A DNA stretch of 45,164 nucleotides from contig CAYJLA010000007.1 of NCBI GenBank assembly GCA_964371305.1, positions 1-45,164 of the forward strand, read 5' to 3'. Made by a program: the position numbers and the translations under genes. Shown piece by piece: positions 1-8,645 of the stretch (positions are counted from its first letter, which is position 1; each line of letters starts with the position of its first letter). Origin of the DNA: CAYJLA01 sp964371305 (lineage in GTDB: Bacteria > Bacillota_I > Bacilli_A > RFN20 > CAG-826). The notes beneath the pieces are model-generated. The model searched no databases, was not told where the DNA came from, and saw only the letters and a list, made by a program, of their open reading frames with translations.

Positions 1-141
1 AACGAGCTAATTGACGGAGTCACATACGATGTCGCTACAGAACATTTGATTAACTTTTCGATAGGCGATCTCTCTGGAGTGGAACTTTTGACTCCCATTC
101 AGATTGATAAAAGAGATGGCACTAATGAGATGGACAAACTC
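1..141 (+). repeat. Direct repeat, copy 1 (second copy at about 751-894)
   Basis: These bases match 751-894 with about nine in ten positions identical by eye and a single in-frame 3-base insertion in the downstream copy. Many of the differences are at third codon positions, so this is a coding tandem duplication under constraint and not a non-coding repeat. The repeat probably extends left of the window to cover the whole gene. Confidence 0.8.
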
Positions 142-162
142 AATATTGTCGAAGTCGAATAA
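1..162 (+). CDS. 3' end of a lipoprotein gene, tandem paralogue of the next gene (partial)
   Basis: An open frame runs from the first base to a TAA and gives 53 residues beginning NELIDGVTYDVATEHLINF. These align almost residue for residue with the C-terminus of the following lipoprotein (NELIDGVTYDVATEDLINF), differing by one extra residue in the downstream copy and by the last eight residues. The start, signal peptide and lipobox lie outside the window, so the lipoprotein nature is inferred from the paralogue. Function is unknown. Confidence 0.85.
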   Translation, partial: NELIDGVTYDVATEHLINFSIGDLSGVELLTPIQIDKRDGTNEMDKLNIVEVE

Positions 163-174
163 AAAGGAGGCAAT

Positions 175-915
175 ATGAAAAGAATTACACTTACATGTCT
201 ATTAGGATTATTAACTAGTTGCGCAAATGGCGGAGCAGTTAATATTAAAGAATTAGCAAATAAGATTGAAGAGTCTAGACTTGATTTTGTAGCACAAAAA
301 TCTATGGCAATGAGGTTCGGAGATTTTACTGATCTAGAAAAAATTACTTCAGAGACTTATGTCGAAAGACCACACATTTTATTTGATAAAAACATTCATT
401 ATTATTGTGTTTTTTACCCAACACCAGAAGAGGTTAATGAGTATTTCTACGATGAAGATACCTCGTATCTTTATGTTCTTACAAAAACGCAAGGTGAATA
501 TTTCGGAACGAAAAAACGCATGGATTTAGATGAAGCACTTGAATATTTAGCTAATGTCGAAACTGTTAAAACTGGCTTTCATTTTATGAATTTAACATTT
601 GATATTTTAAATCAAATAATAAAAACGAATAATATTGAACTCACAAGCGTAGAACAATATGGTGATGATATTTTTGAAATTTATAAAGGGTCTACTGGAG
701 AAGAAACCTATGAATTCGGGCTTATAAATGATAGATTGTGGTTTCTTGAAAACGAGTTAATTGACGGAGTCACATACGATGTTGCTACAGAAGATTTGAT
801 CAACTTCTCAATAGGCGGTAACCTCTCTGGAGTAAAACTTTTGACTCCCATTCAGATTGACGAAAGAGATGGCACTAATGAGATGGATAAATATGAAGTA
901 ATTGAAATTATGTAA
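175..915 (+). CDS. Putative secreted lipoprotein of unknown function (246 aa)
   Basis: The N-terminus MKRITLTCLLGLLTSC is a short type II signal peptide, with a lipobox (LTSC) placing the lipidated cysteine at residue 16. The mature protein should therefore sit on the outer face of the membrane. No known domain is recognised; the body is mixed alpha/beta with many acidic and aromatic residues. The start is fixed by a strong AAGGAGG site five bases upstream, only 12 bases after the stop of the paralogous gene, so the two are probably co-transcribed. The C-terminal 54 residues are nearly identical to the upstream partial gene, showing a recent tandem duplication. The overall plan (short signal, Cys, about 200 residues) resembles the lipoprotein at the other end of the window, but I cannot claim homology. 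Confidence 0.85.
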   Translation: MKRITLTCLLGLLTSCANGGAVNIKELANKIEESRLDFVAQKSMAMRFGDFTDLEKITSETYVERPHILFDKNIHYYCVFYPTPEEVNEYFYDEDTSYLYVLTKTQGEYFGTKKRMDLDEALEYLANVETVKTGFHFMNLTFDILNQIIKTNNIELTSVEQYGDDIFEIYKGSTGEETYEFGLINDRLWFLENELIDGVTYDVATEDLINFSIGGNLSGVKLLTPIQIDERDGTNEMDKYEVIEIM

Positions 916-1012
916 CGCTTCAAATTTCTAACATTCAATGACAAATAATATTTAGTTATACAATTAATTTAATTATCTCTTTTTAATTCTAATGTATTAA
1001 ATGGAAGTAAAT

Positions 1013-1020
1013 GATATACT
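1013..1020 (+). promoter_or_regulatory. Extended -10 promoter element of the glycosyltransferase operon
   Basis: TGaTATACT (TG at 1013-1014, -10 at 1015-1020) lies seven bases before the ATG at 1028. There is no convincing -35 box and no ribosome binding site. Transcription would begin at or next to the start codon, so the mRNA is probably leaderless. Confidence 0.5.
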
Positions 1021-1027
1021 TTAATAT

Positions 1028-2062
1028 ATGAAGAAATTAAATATTAGAATGTTGTCCCAAGCAACAAGTGTTGACGGACAAGGTGTAGGTAGTGCCTACA
1101 TGGAACAAGTTGGACTTGTTAAAGAACAAAAGGATTTATTTAATGTATATGAAAATAAGCTACCTTCAAAAGTGAAGGCAGACATTAATCATATGCATAC
1201 TGTTGATTTAAATAGTAGATTTAGAATTAGGAAAAAAATACCTACAATTATGTATGTTCATTTTTTGCCTACTACTCTTGATGGCTCAATTAAATTACCT
1301 AAACCTATATTTCATATATTTAAAAAGTATGTAGTAAGTACATATAAAAGAGCAGATGAAATAGTAGTTGTTAATCCAATATTCATTGATCCACTTGTTG
1401 AATTAGGTATTAAAAGAGAAAACATAACTTATATACCAAATTATGTATCTAAAGACGATTTCTATAAACTACCAAAAGAACAAGTACTTGCTTCAAGAAA
1501 AGAGTATGGCATTAAAGAAGATGCTTTTGTAGTTGTAGGTTGTGGACAAATACAAACAAGAAAAGGCGTTAAAGATTTTATTGAGGTTGCAAAAAAGAAT
1601 AAAGACATGACTTTTATTTGGGCTGGTGGTTTTTCTTTTGGAAAAATTACTGATGGTTATGAAGAACTAAAGAAAATAGTTGAAAATCCACCTGAAAACG
1701 TCAAGTTTATTGGTTTAGTAAAAAGAAACAAAATGAACGAGATTTTTAATATGTCCGATGTGTTATTTATGCCTTCATTTAACGAATTGTTCCCAATGGC
1801 GATACTAGAAGCAATAAATATAGGTATTCCATTATTATTAAGAGATTTAGACTTATACAAAGATATTTTGTTTAATAAATACGCAGCAGGGAGTAATATC
1901 GATGAATTTTCAAACTTATTATATGATTTAAGAGATAATAGTTTTGATAAATATAGTAAATACTCACTTGAAATTTCTCAATACTATTCAAAAGAACATG
2001 TTGCTGAGATATGGAGAAAATATTACGTTGACATATACAATAAATATCAGGAGAAGAAGTAA
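1028..2062 (+). CDS. Glycosyltransferase, GT4 family (344 aa)
   Basis: This is a retaining GT-B fold glycosyltransferase that should move a sugar from a nucleotide-sugar donor to a lipid or saccharide acceptor at the inner membrane face. The C-terminal half has the GT4 signature: a GCGQIQTRKGVKDF strand-loop-helix near residue 171 and the donor-site E-x7-E motif in FNELFPMAILEA (E253 and E261), followed by a glycine/proline turn. The length is typical of the family. There is no transmembrane segment. The stop overlaps the next gene by one base (TAATG), so it is translationally coupled to the FGGY kinase and phosphodiesterase. The acceptor cannot be read from sequence; a membrane glycolipid is possible. 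Confidence 0.85.
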   Translation: MKKLNIRMLSQATSVDGQGVGSAYMEQVGLVKEQKDLFNVYENKLPSKVKADINHMHTVDLNSRFRIRKKIPTIMYVHFLPTTLDGSIKLPKPIFHIFKKYVVSTYKRADEIVVVNPIFIDPLVELGIKRENITYIPNYVSKDDFYKLPKEQVLASRKEYGIKEDAFVVVGCGQIQTRKGVKDFIEVAKKNKDMTFIWAGGFSFGKITDGYEELKKIVENPPENVKFIGLVKRNKMNEIFNMSDVLFMPSFNELFPMAILEAINIGIPLLLRDLDLYKDILFNKYAAGSNIDEFSNLLYDLRDNSFDKYSKYSLEISQYYSKEHVAEIWRKYYVDIYNKYQEKK

Positions 2063-3621
2063 TGGACAATAACGGGCTAGTTTTAACGGTCGATGTAGGT
2101 ACACAGTCAACAAGAGCTTCTTTCTTCGATAAAAAAGGTAATACGATTGATTCAGTCTCAATTAAACACGTTCCTGTATATTATTCTGATGTAGTAGGTC
2201 AAGCTGAACATGACGCTGATTTTTATTTTGATATTGCATGTAAAGCTTGTAAGAAATTATGTAGTAAGAACGAAGACAAACTAGACCAAATTAAAGGTGT
2301 AGGAATTACAACTTTTAGAGATTCATCTGTTGTTTTGGATAAAGACTTAAAACCGTTGCATAGAGTTATTTTGTGGTTAGATCAAAGATTGTTTAAAGGC
2401 ACAATTAATAAACAAAGACTTTTATATAGAGCAGCATTCAAAATTGTTGGTAAAAGCCCTGCTATTGAATTAAATAGAAGTAAAACAATTGCGCTATGGT
2501 ATCAAGAAAGTAAACCGGAAATTTGGAACAAAATGCATAAGTATGTAGCGTTAGCGGCATATTTAAACTATAAATTTACAGGTAGATTATGCGCATCTCC
2601 TTCTCAACACACAGGACACTATCCACTTAATTACCGTAAAGGTACTTGGTATAAGACCCACACTGGATTAATGTCTAGTGTTTTTGGTGTAAAAATTAGT
2701 GCTATGCCAGAATTAGTTGATCCAGGTACTGATATTGGCCCTATTAGCGAAGAAGTATCTAAGTTAACAGGTATTCCTGTTGGAAAAAGTGTATTTACTA
2801 CTGGGTCTGATAAGGCTTGCGAGTCAATTGGTGCGGGTGCAGTAAGCAATGATGTAGCGACACTATCATATGGAACAGCTTCTACAGTAAATATTCCAAG
2901 TTATAAATATATCGAACCAGAAAGATTTCTCCCTGCCTATCATACAGGAATCAAAGGTTTATATAACTTAGAACAACAAGTATATAGAGGATATTGGACT
3001 GTTACTTGGTTTCTAAAAGAATTTACAAAATTGCAGGCAAATAATTTATTAAGTGATAGCGATGTCCTAGATGAACTTAATTCAAAACTTCAAACTATAC
3101 CTCCAGGTAGTGATGGGTTGACACTTCAACCTTATTGGCAACCAGGTTTATCTCGCGCTTTTGGTAAAGGCGCAATGGTTGGATGGAGTGATACACATTC
3201 TCAAATTCATTTATATAAAGCTATTATTGAAGGTATATCGTACGCCCTAAAAGAATCATTAATTACAATGGCAAGAAGAGCTCATACAAAAATTAAATAT
3301 ATAACTGTTTCAGGTGGTGGTGCTAGCAGTGATGAAATTTGTCAAATTACCGCTGATATTTTTAATTTACCTATCGTAAAGGTACAAACTGTTGAAACTA
3401 CTAGTTTAGGTTGTGCTATATCGCTTTTTGTTGCATTAAAAGAATATGAAACTGCACAAGATGCAGTTGATAATATGGTAAGTAAAACAAAAACGTTTGT
3501 CCCTTCTAAAGAAGCTAGTAAGCATTATGAATATTTGTTTTCAAAAGTTTATTGTAAGTTATATCCAAGACTTAAAAGTGTATATAAAGCATTAAAAAAT
3601 TACGGCAAATATGATAAATGA
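2062..3621 (+). CDS. FGGY-family carbohydrate kinase (519 aa)
   Basis: It should phosphorylate a sugar or polyol with ATP in the cytoplasm. The N-terminus carries the phosphate-1 loop of the actin-like ATPase fold (VDVGTQSTR, residues 10-18), and the C-terminal domain carries the adenosine-binding loop SGGGASSDE near residue 418. The length of 519 residues fits glycerol kinase and xylulokinase relatives, but the sequence is not close enough to any named member to assign a substrate. It begins in the stop codon of the glycosyltransferase and ends in a TGA that overlaps the phosphodiesterase start by 11 bases, so the three genes form one operon. The TGA stop is useful evidence against a code 4 genome. 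Confidence 0.85.
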   Translation: MDNNGLVLTVDVGTQSTRASFFDKKGNTIDSVSIKHVPVYYSDVVGQAEHDADFYFDIACKACKKLCSKNEDKLDQIKGVGITTFRDSSVVLDKDLKPLHRVILWLDQRLFKGTINKQRLLYRAAFKIVGKSPAIELNRSKTIALWYQESKPEIWNKMHKYVALAAYLNYKFTGRLCASPSQHTGHYPLNYRKGTWYKTHTGLMSSVFGVKISAMPELVDPGTDIGPISEEVSKLTGIPVGKSVFTTGSDKACESIGAGAVSNDVATLSYGTASTVNIPSYKYIEPERFLPAYHTGIKGLYNLEQQVYRGYWTVTWFLKEFTKLQANNLLSDSDVLDELNSKLQTIPPGSDGLTLQPYWQPGLSRAFGKGAMVGWSDTHSQIHLYKAIIEGISYALKESLITMARRAHTKIKYITVSGGGASSDEICQITADIFNLPIVKVQTVETTSLGCAISLFVALKEYETAQDAVDNMVSKTKTFVPSKEASKHYEYLFSKVYCKLYPRLKSVYKALKNYGKYDK

Positions 3622-4732
3622 TAAGTTTTATTCACCAAGTAAATCACTTGTTAATTTTAGTAACAGCATTTTAAAAAGATTTGATGTGGATTGTTTTCAT
3701 CCATCTATCCCAGAAATTGATTACTTATTCAAACAAAAGAAGAAAATCGTTGTTATGCTTTTTGATGGACTTTCCAAATATAATCTTGGAAAAGTTTTAC
3801 CACCAACATCATTTATGCTTCAACATGCATTCATGGATATAACATCTATTTTTCCGCCAACTACAGTTGCATGTACTAATTCTTTATTAAGCGGTAGATA
3901 TCCAATTGAAACAGGGTGGATAGGTTGGAGTCAATACTTTGAAAAAGAAAATGTTTGCGTAGATGTTTTTAAAAATACAATAAGTGGTACGGATGAAAAA
4001 TATAAAGAAGATTTATCGGTTAAGTATTTAGGCTACGATAACATAATAAAACTTATTAATAATAAGCACGGCGTTGAAAAGGCCGCTTCTATATTTACAA
4101 GTAATGTTGTAAAGGACGGGCCAAAATCTTTAGATCAAATAAATACACATATTAAGTGTGCATTTAAGAATACAGATACAGATTTTTTATATGTATATTG
4201 GGATAGTCCCGATAATATAATGCATGAATTTGGCGTTAGTAGTGAAGAAGCAAAACAAAATGTAATATCTATAGAACAAACATTAAAAGAGATAGTTAAC
4301 TCTAATCCTGATAAGTTATTTGTTACTATATGCGACCATGGATTAATTGATGTTGTTTCTATTGATGTTGCATCATCAAAAAGATTTAAAGAAATGTTAA
4401 AAGGACAATTATCTCTTGAAGGTAGATGTGCATCTGCAAGGGTTAAAGATGAATATCTTAATGACTTTATAAAAATGTTTAAAGAAGAATTTAATGATGT
4501 TGCAAATCACTTCGATATTTACACTGCAGAAGAGGCAATAAATTTAAAAATATTTGGTTTTGGCAAGGAAAAAGCAAATATTCGCTCTTATTTAGGGGAC
4601 TTTATTATCATTGCAAAAGACGTATTTATTTTATATGATTCTTCCAACGCGGCTCATGAGCCGTTTACTGCGCATCACGCCGGTAACATGGTTGAAGAAA
4701 AAATTATTCAAGTAACCGTTTATAATAAATAA
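3611..4732 (+). CDS. Alkaline-phosphatase-superfamily phosphodiesterase (373 aa)
   Basis: This belongs to the type I phosphodiesterase/nucleotide pyrophosphatase group, two-metal hydrolases of phosphodiesters or pyrophosphates. Visible landmarks are the metal-binding FDGLS near the N-terminus (D52), the nucleophile region FPPTTVACTN (threonine 84 or 85), YWDSPDNIMHEFG around residues 198-210, CDHG (D242, H243) and a late HHAGN (H355/H356). Together these are the expected zinc ligands in the expected order. There is no signal peptide or membrane segment, so a cytoplasmic enzyme is likely. It overlaps the kinase gene and is followed by a strong terminator. Its substrate is unknown; a product or intermediate of the glycosyltransferase/kinase pathway is plausible but is inference. 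Confidence 0.8.
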   Translation: MINDKFYSPSKSLVNFSNSILKRFDVDCFHPSIPEIDYLFKQKKKIVVMLFDGLSKYNLGKVLPPTSFMLQHAFMDITSIFPPTTVACTNSLLSGRYPIETGWIGWSQYFEKENVCVDVFKNTISGTDEKYKEDLSVKYLGYDNIIKLINNKHGVEKAASIFTSNVVKDGPKSLDQINTHIKCAFKNTDTDFLYVYWDSPDNIMHEFGVSSEEAKQNVISIEQTLKEIVNSNPDKLFVTICDHGLIDVVSIDVASSKRFKEMLKGQLSLEGRCASARVKDEYLNDFIKMFKEEFNDVANHFDIYTAEEAINLKIFGFGKEKANIRSYLGDFIIIAKDVFILYDSSNAAHEPFTAHHAGNMVEEKIIQVTVYNK

Positions 4733-4748
4733 GAAGTATTACAAATAA

Positions 4749-4777
4749 AAAATGTCTAGCTGTTGGCTAGACATTTT
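4749..4777. terminator. Bidirectional intrinsic terminator between convergent genes
   Basis: A perfect 12-base stem (AAAATGTCTAGC at 4749-4760 with its complement at 4766-4777) closes a 5-base TGTTG loop. It is flanked by T-rich sequence on the plus strand and an A-run that gives a T-tract on the minus strand. It ends both the plus-strand phosphodiesterase operon and the minus-strand ABC exporter operon, whose stop codon lies only two bases away. Confidence 0.9.
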
Positions 4778-4779
4778 CT

Positions 4780-6693
4780 TTAAGTATTATGTTGGTCTTC
4801 TTTGTGTTGCTCTTCATTTGGAGCAAGTGGATTATTTCCAAGGAATTGAGAATTATACAATTCAGCATAGAAGCCATTTTTTTCAAGTAACTCTTCATGA
4901 TTACCGATTTCAATAATATTACCGTTTTTCATAACCAAGATTGTTTGTGCGTTTTTGATTGTAGAAAGCCTATGCGCAATAACAAACGAAGTTCTTCCTT
5001 TCATCATATCATTCATTGCATCTTGAATGGCCTTTTCAGTACGTGTATCAACGCTACTAGTTGCCTCATCAAGAATCATTATTTTTGGTTTTGAAACGAT
5101 TGCCCTTGCAATTGTAAGTAATTGTTTTTGTCCTTGAGAAATGTTTGTGGCATCTTCATTAAGCATAAAGTCTAGACCACCAGGTAATGTTTCAACAAAG
5201 TGATCAGCTCTAGCTGCTTTAATAGCGCTAAGAATTTCTTCTTCAGTAGCATCGAGATTACCATATTTTAAATTATCTCTAATTGTTCCGTTGAACAACC
5301 AAGCATCTTGTAAAACCATACCTACAGATCCACGTATAGTGCCACGTGTATAATCTCTTAAGTCATGACCATCTAAAGTAATTGATCCGTCATTAATTTC
5401 ATAAAATCTCATAATTAAATTAACTAAAGTGGTTTTACCAGCACCAGTTGGACCAACAATAGCAATAGTGTTACCTCTTGGAGCATTCAAATTCATATGC
5501 TCAATGAGTGGTTTTTCTGGAGTGTATGAGAAAGAAACATCATTAAATACAATATCGCCAACGATATTATCTTCAGTGTTAATTGCATCTGGCTTATCTT
5601 CGATTTGTGGATCTGCATCAAGCAATTCATAAATTCTAACAGCGCCACTTGCAACCGACTGAATTGTGCCTATGATAGATCCAATATTTAAGAATGGTTG
5701 CTGGAATATTTGTAAATACATTAAGAACATAACAATACCACCGACATTTGAAACAAGGCCGCCTATGACAGAGATACCAACATAACCTAAGTTTGATATA
5801 AATCTCATAGTAGGGAAGATAAAACCTGACACCCATTGAGATTTAGCGTCATACTTTGCCATTCTTTCGTTAATTGCAGTGAAAATTTGTTCGTAGTGTT
5901 CCTCTTTTCTATATAACTTAATAACATTAAGGCCACCATAAACTTCTTCAGCAACACCTGATAGTTCGCCAAGTTCTTCACGATAGCTTTTAAATTGTTT
6001 TTGACTTCTTTTGCCAATAATAACAACAGCAATTAAAGAAAGTGGTAGTGTTGCAATTGCAACAAGAGCTAAAGTCCAGTCAATTATAAACATAGCGACT
6101 AAAACACTTACTATAACAAATGCGCCACTTATTAATTGGTTAATAATTTGGTTAATGTTAGCTGATATATTATCGACGTCATTTGTACATCTTGATAATA
6201 GTTGTCCAGTTGAATTCGTATCAAAATAATTTAATGGCATTACATCTAATTTTTCTTTAAGTCTTTTGCGTAAAGAAAATGTGTATTTTGCATTTATTTT
6301 AATAACAGTCCATTCTGCAAACCAAGTAGAAGCAGCAGATAAAACATATAGACCAAGTATAATGCTAAAATTCAGCACAAGTTGGTTCCAAATAATAGAA
6401 AGATTAGGAACGCCTGAAACTACTTCAACAGAGAAGTATACTACATCAGTTAATCTCCCTTCTTGTAAAGCAAGCATATCTTGAGAAATTTGGTTTAGTA
6501 TATTTGAAAGCAAGAATGGAGAAAGTATATTACAAATTGCCGCTATAGCAAGGCAGGCAAAGATTAGAATAAAACCCAGTCTTGAACCTTTCATATCTTT
6601 AAATATACGTTTATAAATTGATAAAGATTCACGCATTGAAGCTCTTTCTTTTCCATTATCTCTAGAAGAACCGCGCATTGGTATTGCAGACAT
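4780..6693 (-). CDS. ABC exporter half-transporter with the catalytic Walker B site (YheH/LmrD/TM288 type)
   Basis: Six membrane segments fused to a C-terminal ATPase make this a type IV ABC exporter subunit. The ATPase has Walker A GPTGAGKTT, signature ISQGQ, Walker B IMILDEAT with the catalytic glutamate, and the switch histidine in VIAHRLS. The signature is unusual (SQGQ in place of SGGQ), which fits its pairing with the degenerate site of the partner encoded upstream. I prefer the ATG at 6693: GAAAGGAG then sits nine bases upstream, whereas for the ATG at 6702 it would touch the start codon. The chosen start is one base after the partner's stop (TAATATG), so expression is coupled. Likely cargo is a drug, lipid or peptide; sequence alone does not say. 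Confidence 0.9.
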   Translation of the reverse strand: MSAIPMRGSSRDNGKERASMRESLSIYKRIFKDMKGSRLGFILIFACLAIAAICNILSPFLLSNILNQISQDMLALQEGRLTDVVYFSVEVVSGVPNLSIIWNQLVLNFSIILGLYVLSAASTWFAEWTVIKINAKYTFSLRKRLKEKLDVMPLNYFDTNSTGQLLSRCTNDVDNISANINQIINQLISGAFVIVSVLVAMFIIDWTLALVAIATLPLSLIAVVIIGKRSQKQFKSYREELGELSGVAEEVYGGLNVIKLYRKEEHYEQIFTAINERMAKYDAKSQWVSGFIFPTMRFISNLGYVGISVIGGLVSNVGGIVMFLMYLQIFQQPFLNIGSIIGTIQSVASGAVRIYELLDADPQIEDKPDAINTEDNIVGDIVFNDVSFSYTPEKPLIEHMNLNAPRGNTIAIVGPTGAGKTTLVNLIMRFYEINDGSITLDGHDLRDYTRGTIRGSVGMVLQDAWLFNGTIRDNLKYGNLDATEEEILSAIKAARADHFVETLPGGLDFMLNEDATNISQGQKQLLTIARAIVSKPKIMILDEATSSVDTRTEKAIQDAMNDMMKGRTSFVIAHRLSTIKNAQTILVMKNGNIIEIGNHEELLEKNGFYAELYNSQFLGNNPLAPNEEQHKEDQHNT

Positions 6694-6694
6694 A

Positions 6695-8572
6695 TTATTC
6701 ATCTCCTTTCTCAGTTAGTGCCGCTTTAGATAAAGCGATAGTTTTTTCAATTTCGTTTTTATCAAGTTGAGAATAAACAATTTCTTGATATACAGAACAT
6801 CTTAATAGTAGTTCGCCATGTTTACCTTGATCAACAATGCGTCCATTATCTAAAACGATAATGTTATCAGCATCCATAATAGTAGAAACTCTTTGAGCAA
6901 CAATAATTACAGAGGCATCTTTAGTATAATCTTTAAGGGCTGCTCTAACTTTAACATCCGTTTTAAAATCAAGAGCAGAAAATGAATCATCGAATATATA
7001 AATTTCTGGTTTATTAACTAAAGCTCTAGCGATACATAGTCTTTGTTTTTGCCCACCAGAGAAGTTTTTACCTTTTTGTGACACTTTTGTGTCTAATCCT
7101 TCTTTTCTTTCTAAGAAAGATTTTGAAAAAGATATTTCAGCAGCAGTCATTAATTCTTCATCTGTTGCGTTTTCGTTTGCAAATTTTAAATTTTCTCTTA
7201 CTGTTCCAGAAAATAAAAGTGCATGTTGAGGCACAAAACCAATTTTTTCTCTAAGAGTTGATTGTTTGTATTCCCTTATATCGATGCCATTAACAAGTAC
7301 TTCACCTTCAACTACATCATAAAATCTAGGAATAAGTTGAATAATTGTAGACTTACCACTTCCTGTAGAGCCAATTAAAGCAGTTGTAGTACCAGGAGAA
7401 GTCTTAAAATTAATATTTGTTAGTGTAGGAGTTGTAGCATCAGGGAATGTAAAAGTCACATTATTAAATTCTACAACACCCCTTGTTTTTGTTTCTGTAT
7501 TTACTGGACTAACTGGATCTTTAATTAATGGGTCAATTGAAAGAACTTCATTAATACGTCTTGCGCAGGCAAACGATCTAGGAATCATGATGAGTGTTAT
7601 AGATAAGAATAAGAAAGCCATCATGATTTGCATAGAATACTGTGCAGCTGTAATAACATCCGTCATAAATGCAGCAGTTTCAGGATTTGCTAGCGATTCA
7701 CCATTTAGTAAAGAGAAACCAAAGAAGTAAATAACAATATACGTGACATTGAACATTATAGACATAGTAGGAGTAGCTACTGACATAATTCTGCTAACCT
7801 TCATATTAATTTTAGTTACTTCAGCATTTTTTTCATCAAAACGTTTCATTTCACTAGCTTCTTGATTAAATGCTCTAATAACACGAACGCCGGAGATGCC
7901 TTCTCTAATAACTTTTGTATAAGCATCAATTGCATATTGCATCTTTGAAAATAGTGGAGTAGCGAATCTAAATGTAATAAGGATTACAATCAATACTACT
8001 GGCACTGCAATAGCGACGACTAAAGCAAGTCTTGCGTCTCTTTGGAAAATAAGAATTAATGCAGTAATAATAATAATTGGTGAAAAGACCATCGTTCTTA
8101 AAACTTGCATAAATGTTAGTTGAACTTGTTGAACATCGTTTGTAGTTCTTGTAATAAGTGAAGCGCCACCAAATTTATTTAAATCTGCAAAAGAGAAATT
8201 TTCAATCTTCGTGAAAACATCTAATCTTACTTTCTTAGCAAATTTAGCGCCAACACTAGCAATTAAGTTTGAGCATAAAATTGCTGATGCAAAAACGACA
8301 AAAGAAATAATTAACATGTAAGATCCAATTACCCAAATGTCGGTTAAATAATTACCAGTAGGTTCAATAAATGGGACTTGCCATCCATTTGGAAACGCTC
8401 TCAACACATCATAAGTTTCTCTAGTAGTAGTATCTAATGCCCCTATAATAGATGTGATGTTTCCCATAGCATCTGGAAGTAATAGTTGAGCATAAGATTG
8501 CAAAGCCAAAAAGGCGATAACAATAGCAATTATCCACCAATATGGTTTTAAGTATTTTAGTAGTTTAATCAT
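6695..8572 (-). CDS. ABC exporter half-transporter with degenerate ATP site (YheI/LmrC/TM287 type)
   Basis: This is the first gene of the exporter operon, 625 residues, with six membrane segments and a C-terminal ATPase. Walker A is GSTGSGKST and the signature is a normal FSGGQ. Walker B reads IYIFDDS, with aspartate where the catalytic glutamate should be, and the switch position is glutamine (VAQRVS) in place of histidine. These are the known marks of the degenerate half of heterodimeric exporters such as TM287/288, LmrCD and BmrCD. Its Walker motifs should pair with the odd ISQGQ signature of the partner, and its FSGGQ with the partner's intact site. A candidate promoter lies immediately upstream inside a terminator-like stem-loop. 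Confidence 0.9.
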   Translation of the reverse strand: MIKLLKYLKPYWWIIAIVIAFLALQSYAQLLLPDAMGNITSIIGALDTTTRETYDVLRAFPNGWQVPFIEPTGNYLTDIWVIGSYMLIISFVVFASAILCSNLIASVGAKFAKKVRLDVFTKIENFSFADLNKFGGASLITRTTNDVQQVQLTFMQVLRTMVFSPIIIITALILIFQRDARLALVVAIAVPVVLIVILITFRFATPLFSKMQYAIDAYTKVIREGISGVRVIRAFNQEASEMKRFDEKNAEVTKINMKVSRIMSVATPTMSIMFNVTYIVIYFFGFSLLNGESLANPETAAFMTDVITAAQYSMQIMMAFLFLSITLIMIPRSFACARRINEVLSIDPLIKDPVSPVNTETKTRGVVEFNNVTFTFPDATTPTLTNINFKTSPGTTTALIGSTGSGKSTIIQLIPRFYDVVEGEVLVNGIDIREYKQSTLREKIGFVPQHALLFSGTVRENLKFANENATDEELMTAAEISFSKSFLERKEGLDTKVSQKGKNFSGGQKQRLCIARALVNKPEIYIFDDSFSALDFKTDVKVRAALKDYTKDASVIIVAQRVSTIMDADNIIVLDNGRIVDQGKHGELLLRCSVYQEIVYSQLDKNEIEKTIALSKAALTEKGDE

Positions 8573-8578
8573 AAGTTT

Positions 8579-8620
8579 GAAAAACCCCCTATAAAAGTAT
8601 TATACATAAGGAGGTTTTTC
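8579..8620 (-). terminator. Intrinsic terminator of the DUF368-PAP2-rsuA unit, with a promoter in its loop
   Basis: Arms at 8579-8589 and 8610-8620 are complementary over 11 bases apart from one G-T pair. Read on the minus strand the structure is A-run, CC-rich arm, 20-base loop, G-run and T5, a typical intrinsic terminator placed 25 bases after the pseudouridine synthase gene. Its loop holds the -10 box of the downstream exporter operon. Confidence 0.65.
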
Positions 8621-8626
8621 TTGCAA
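8599..8626 (-). promoter_or_regulatory. Promoter of the ABC exporter operon
   Basis: On the minus strand TTGCAA (8621-8626), a 16-base spacer and a perfect TATAAT (8599-8604) are seen. Transcription would start near 8592, inside the loop of the overlapping terminator. New transcripts would then carry only the G-rich 3' arm and could not form the hairpin. Confidence 0.6.
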
Positions 8627-8645
8627 TTATATTTACAATATAAAT

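Noticed and set aside
6693..6702. ATG at 6702 as start of the second ABC exporter gene
   Set aside because: The GGAG site would abut this ATG with no spacing, while it is nine bases from the ATG at 6693. The difference is only three residues.
8530..8538. TTATCCACC, one base from the DnaA box TTATCCACA
   Set aside because: It lies inside the ABC exporter coding region, stands alone without a cluster or AT-rich unwinding element, and is expected by chance; not an origin.
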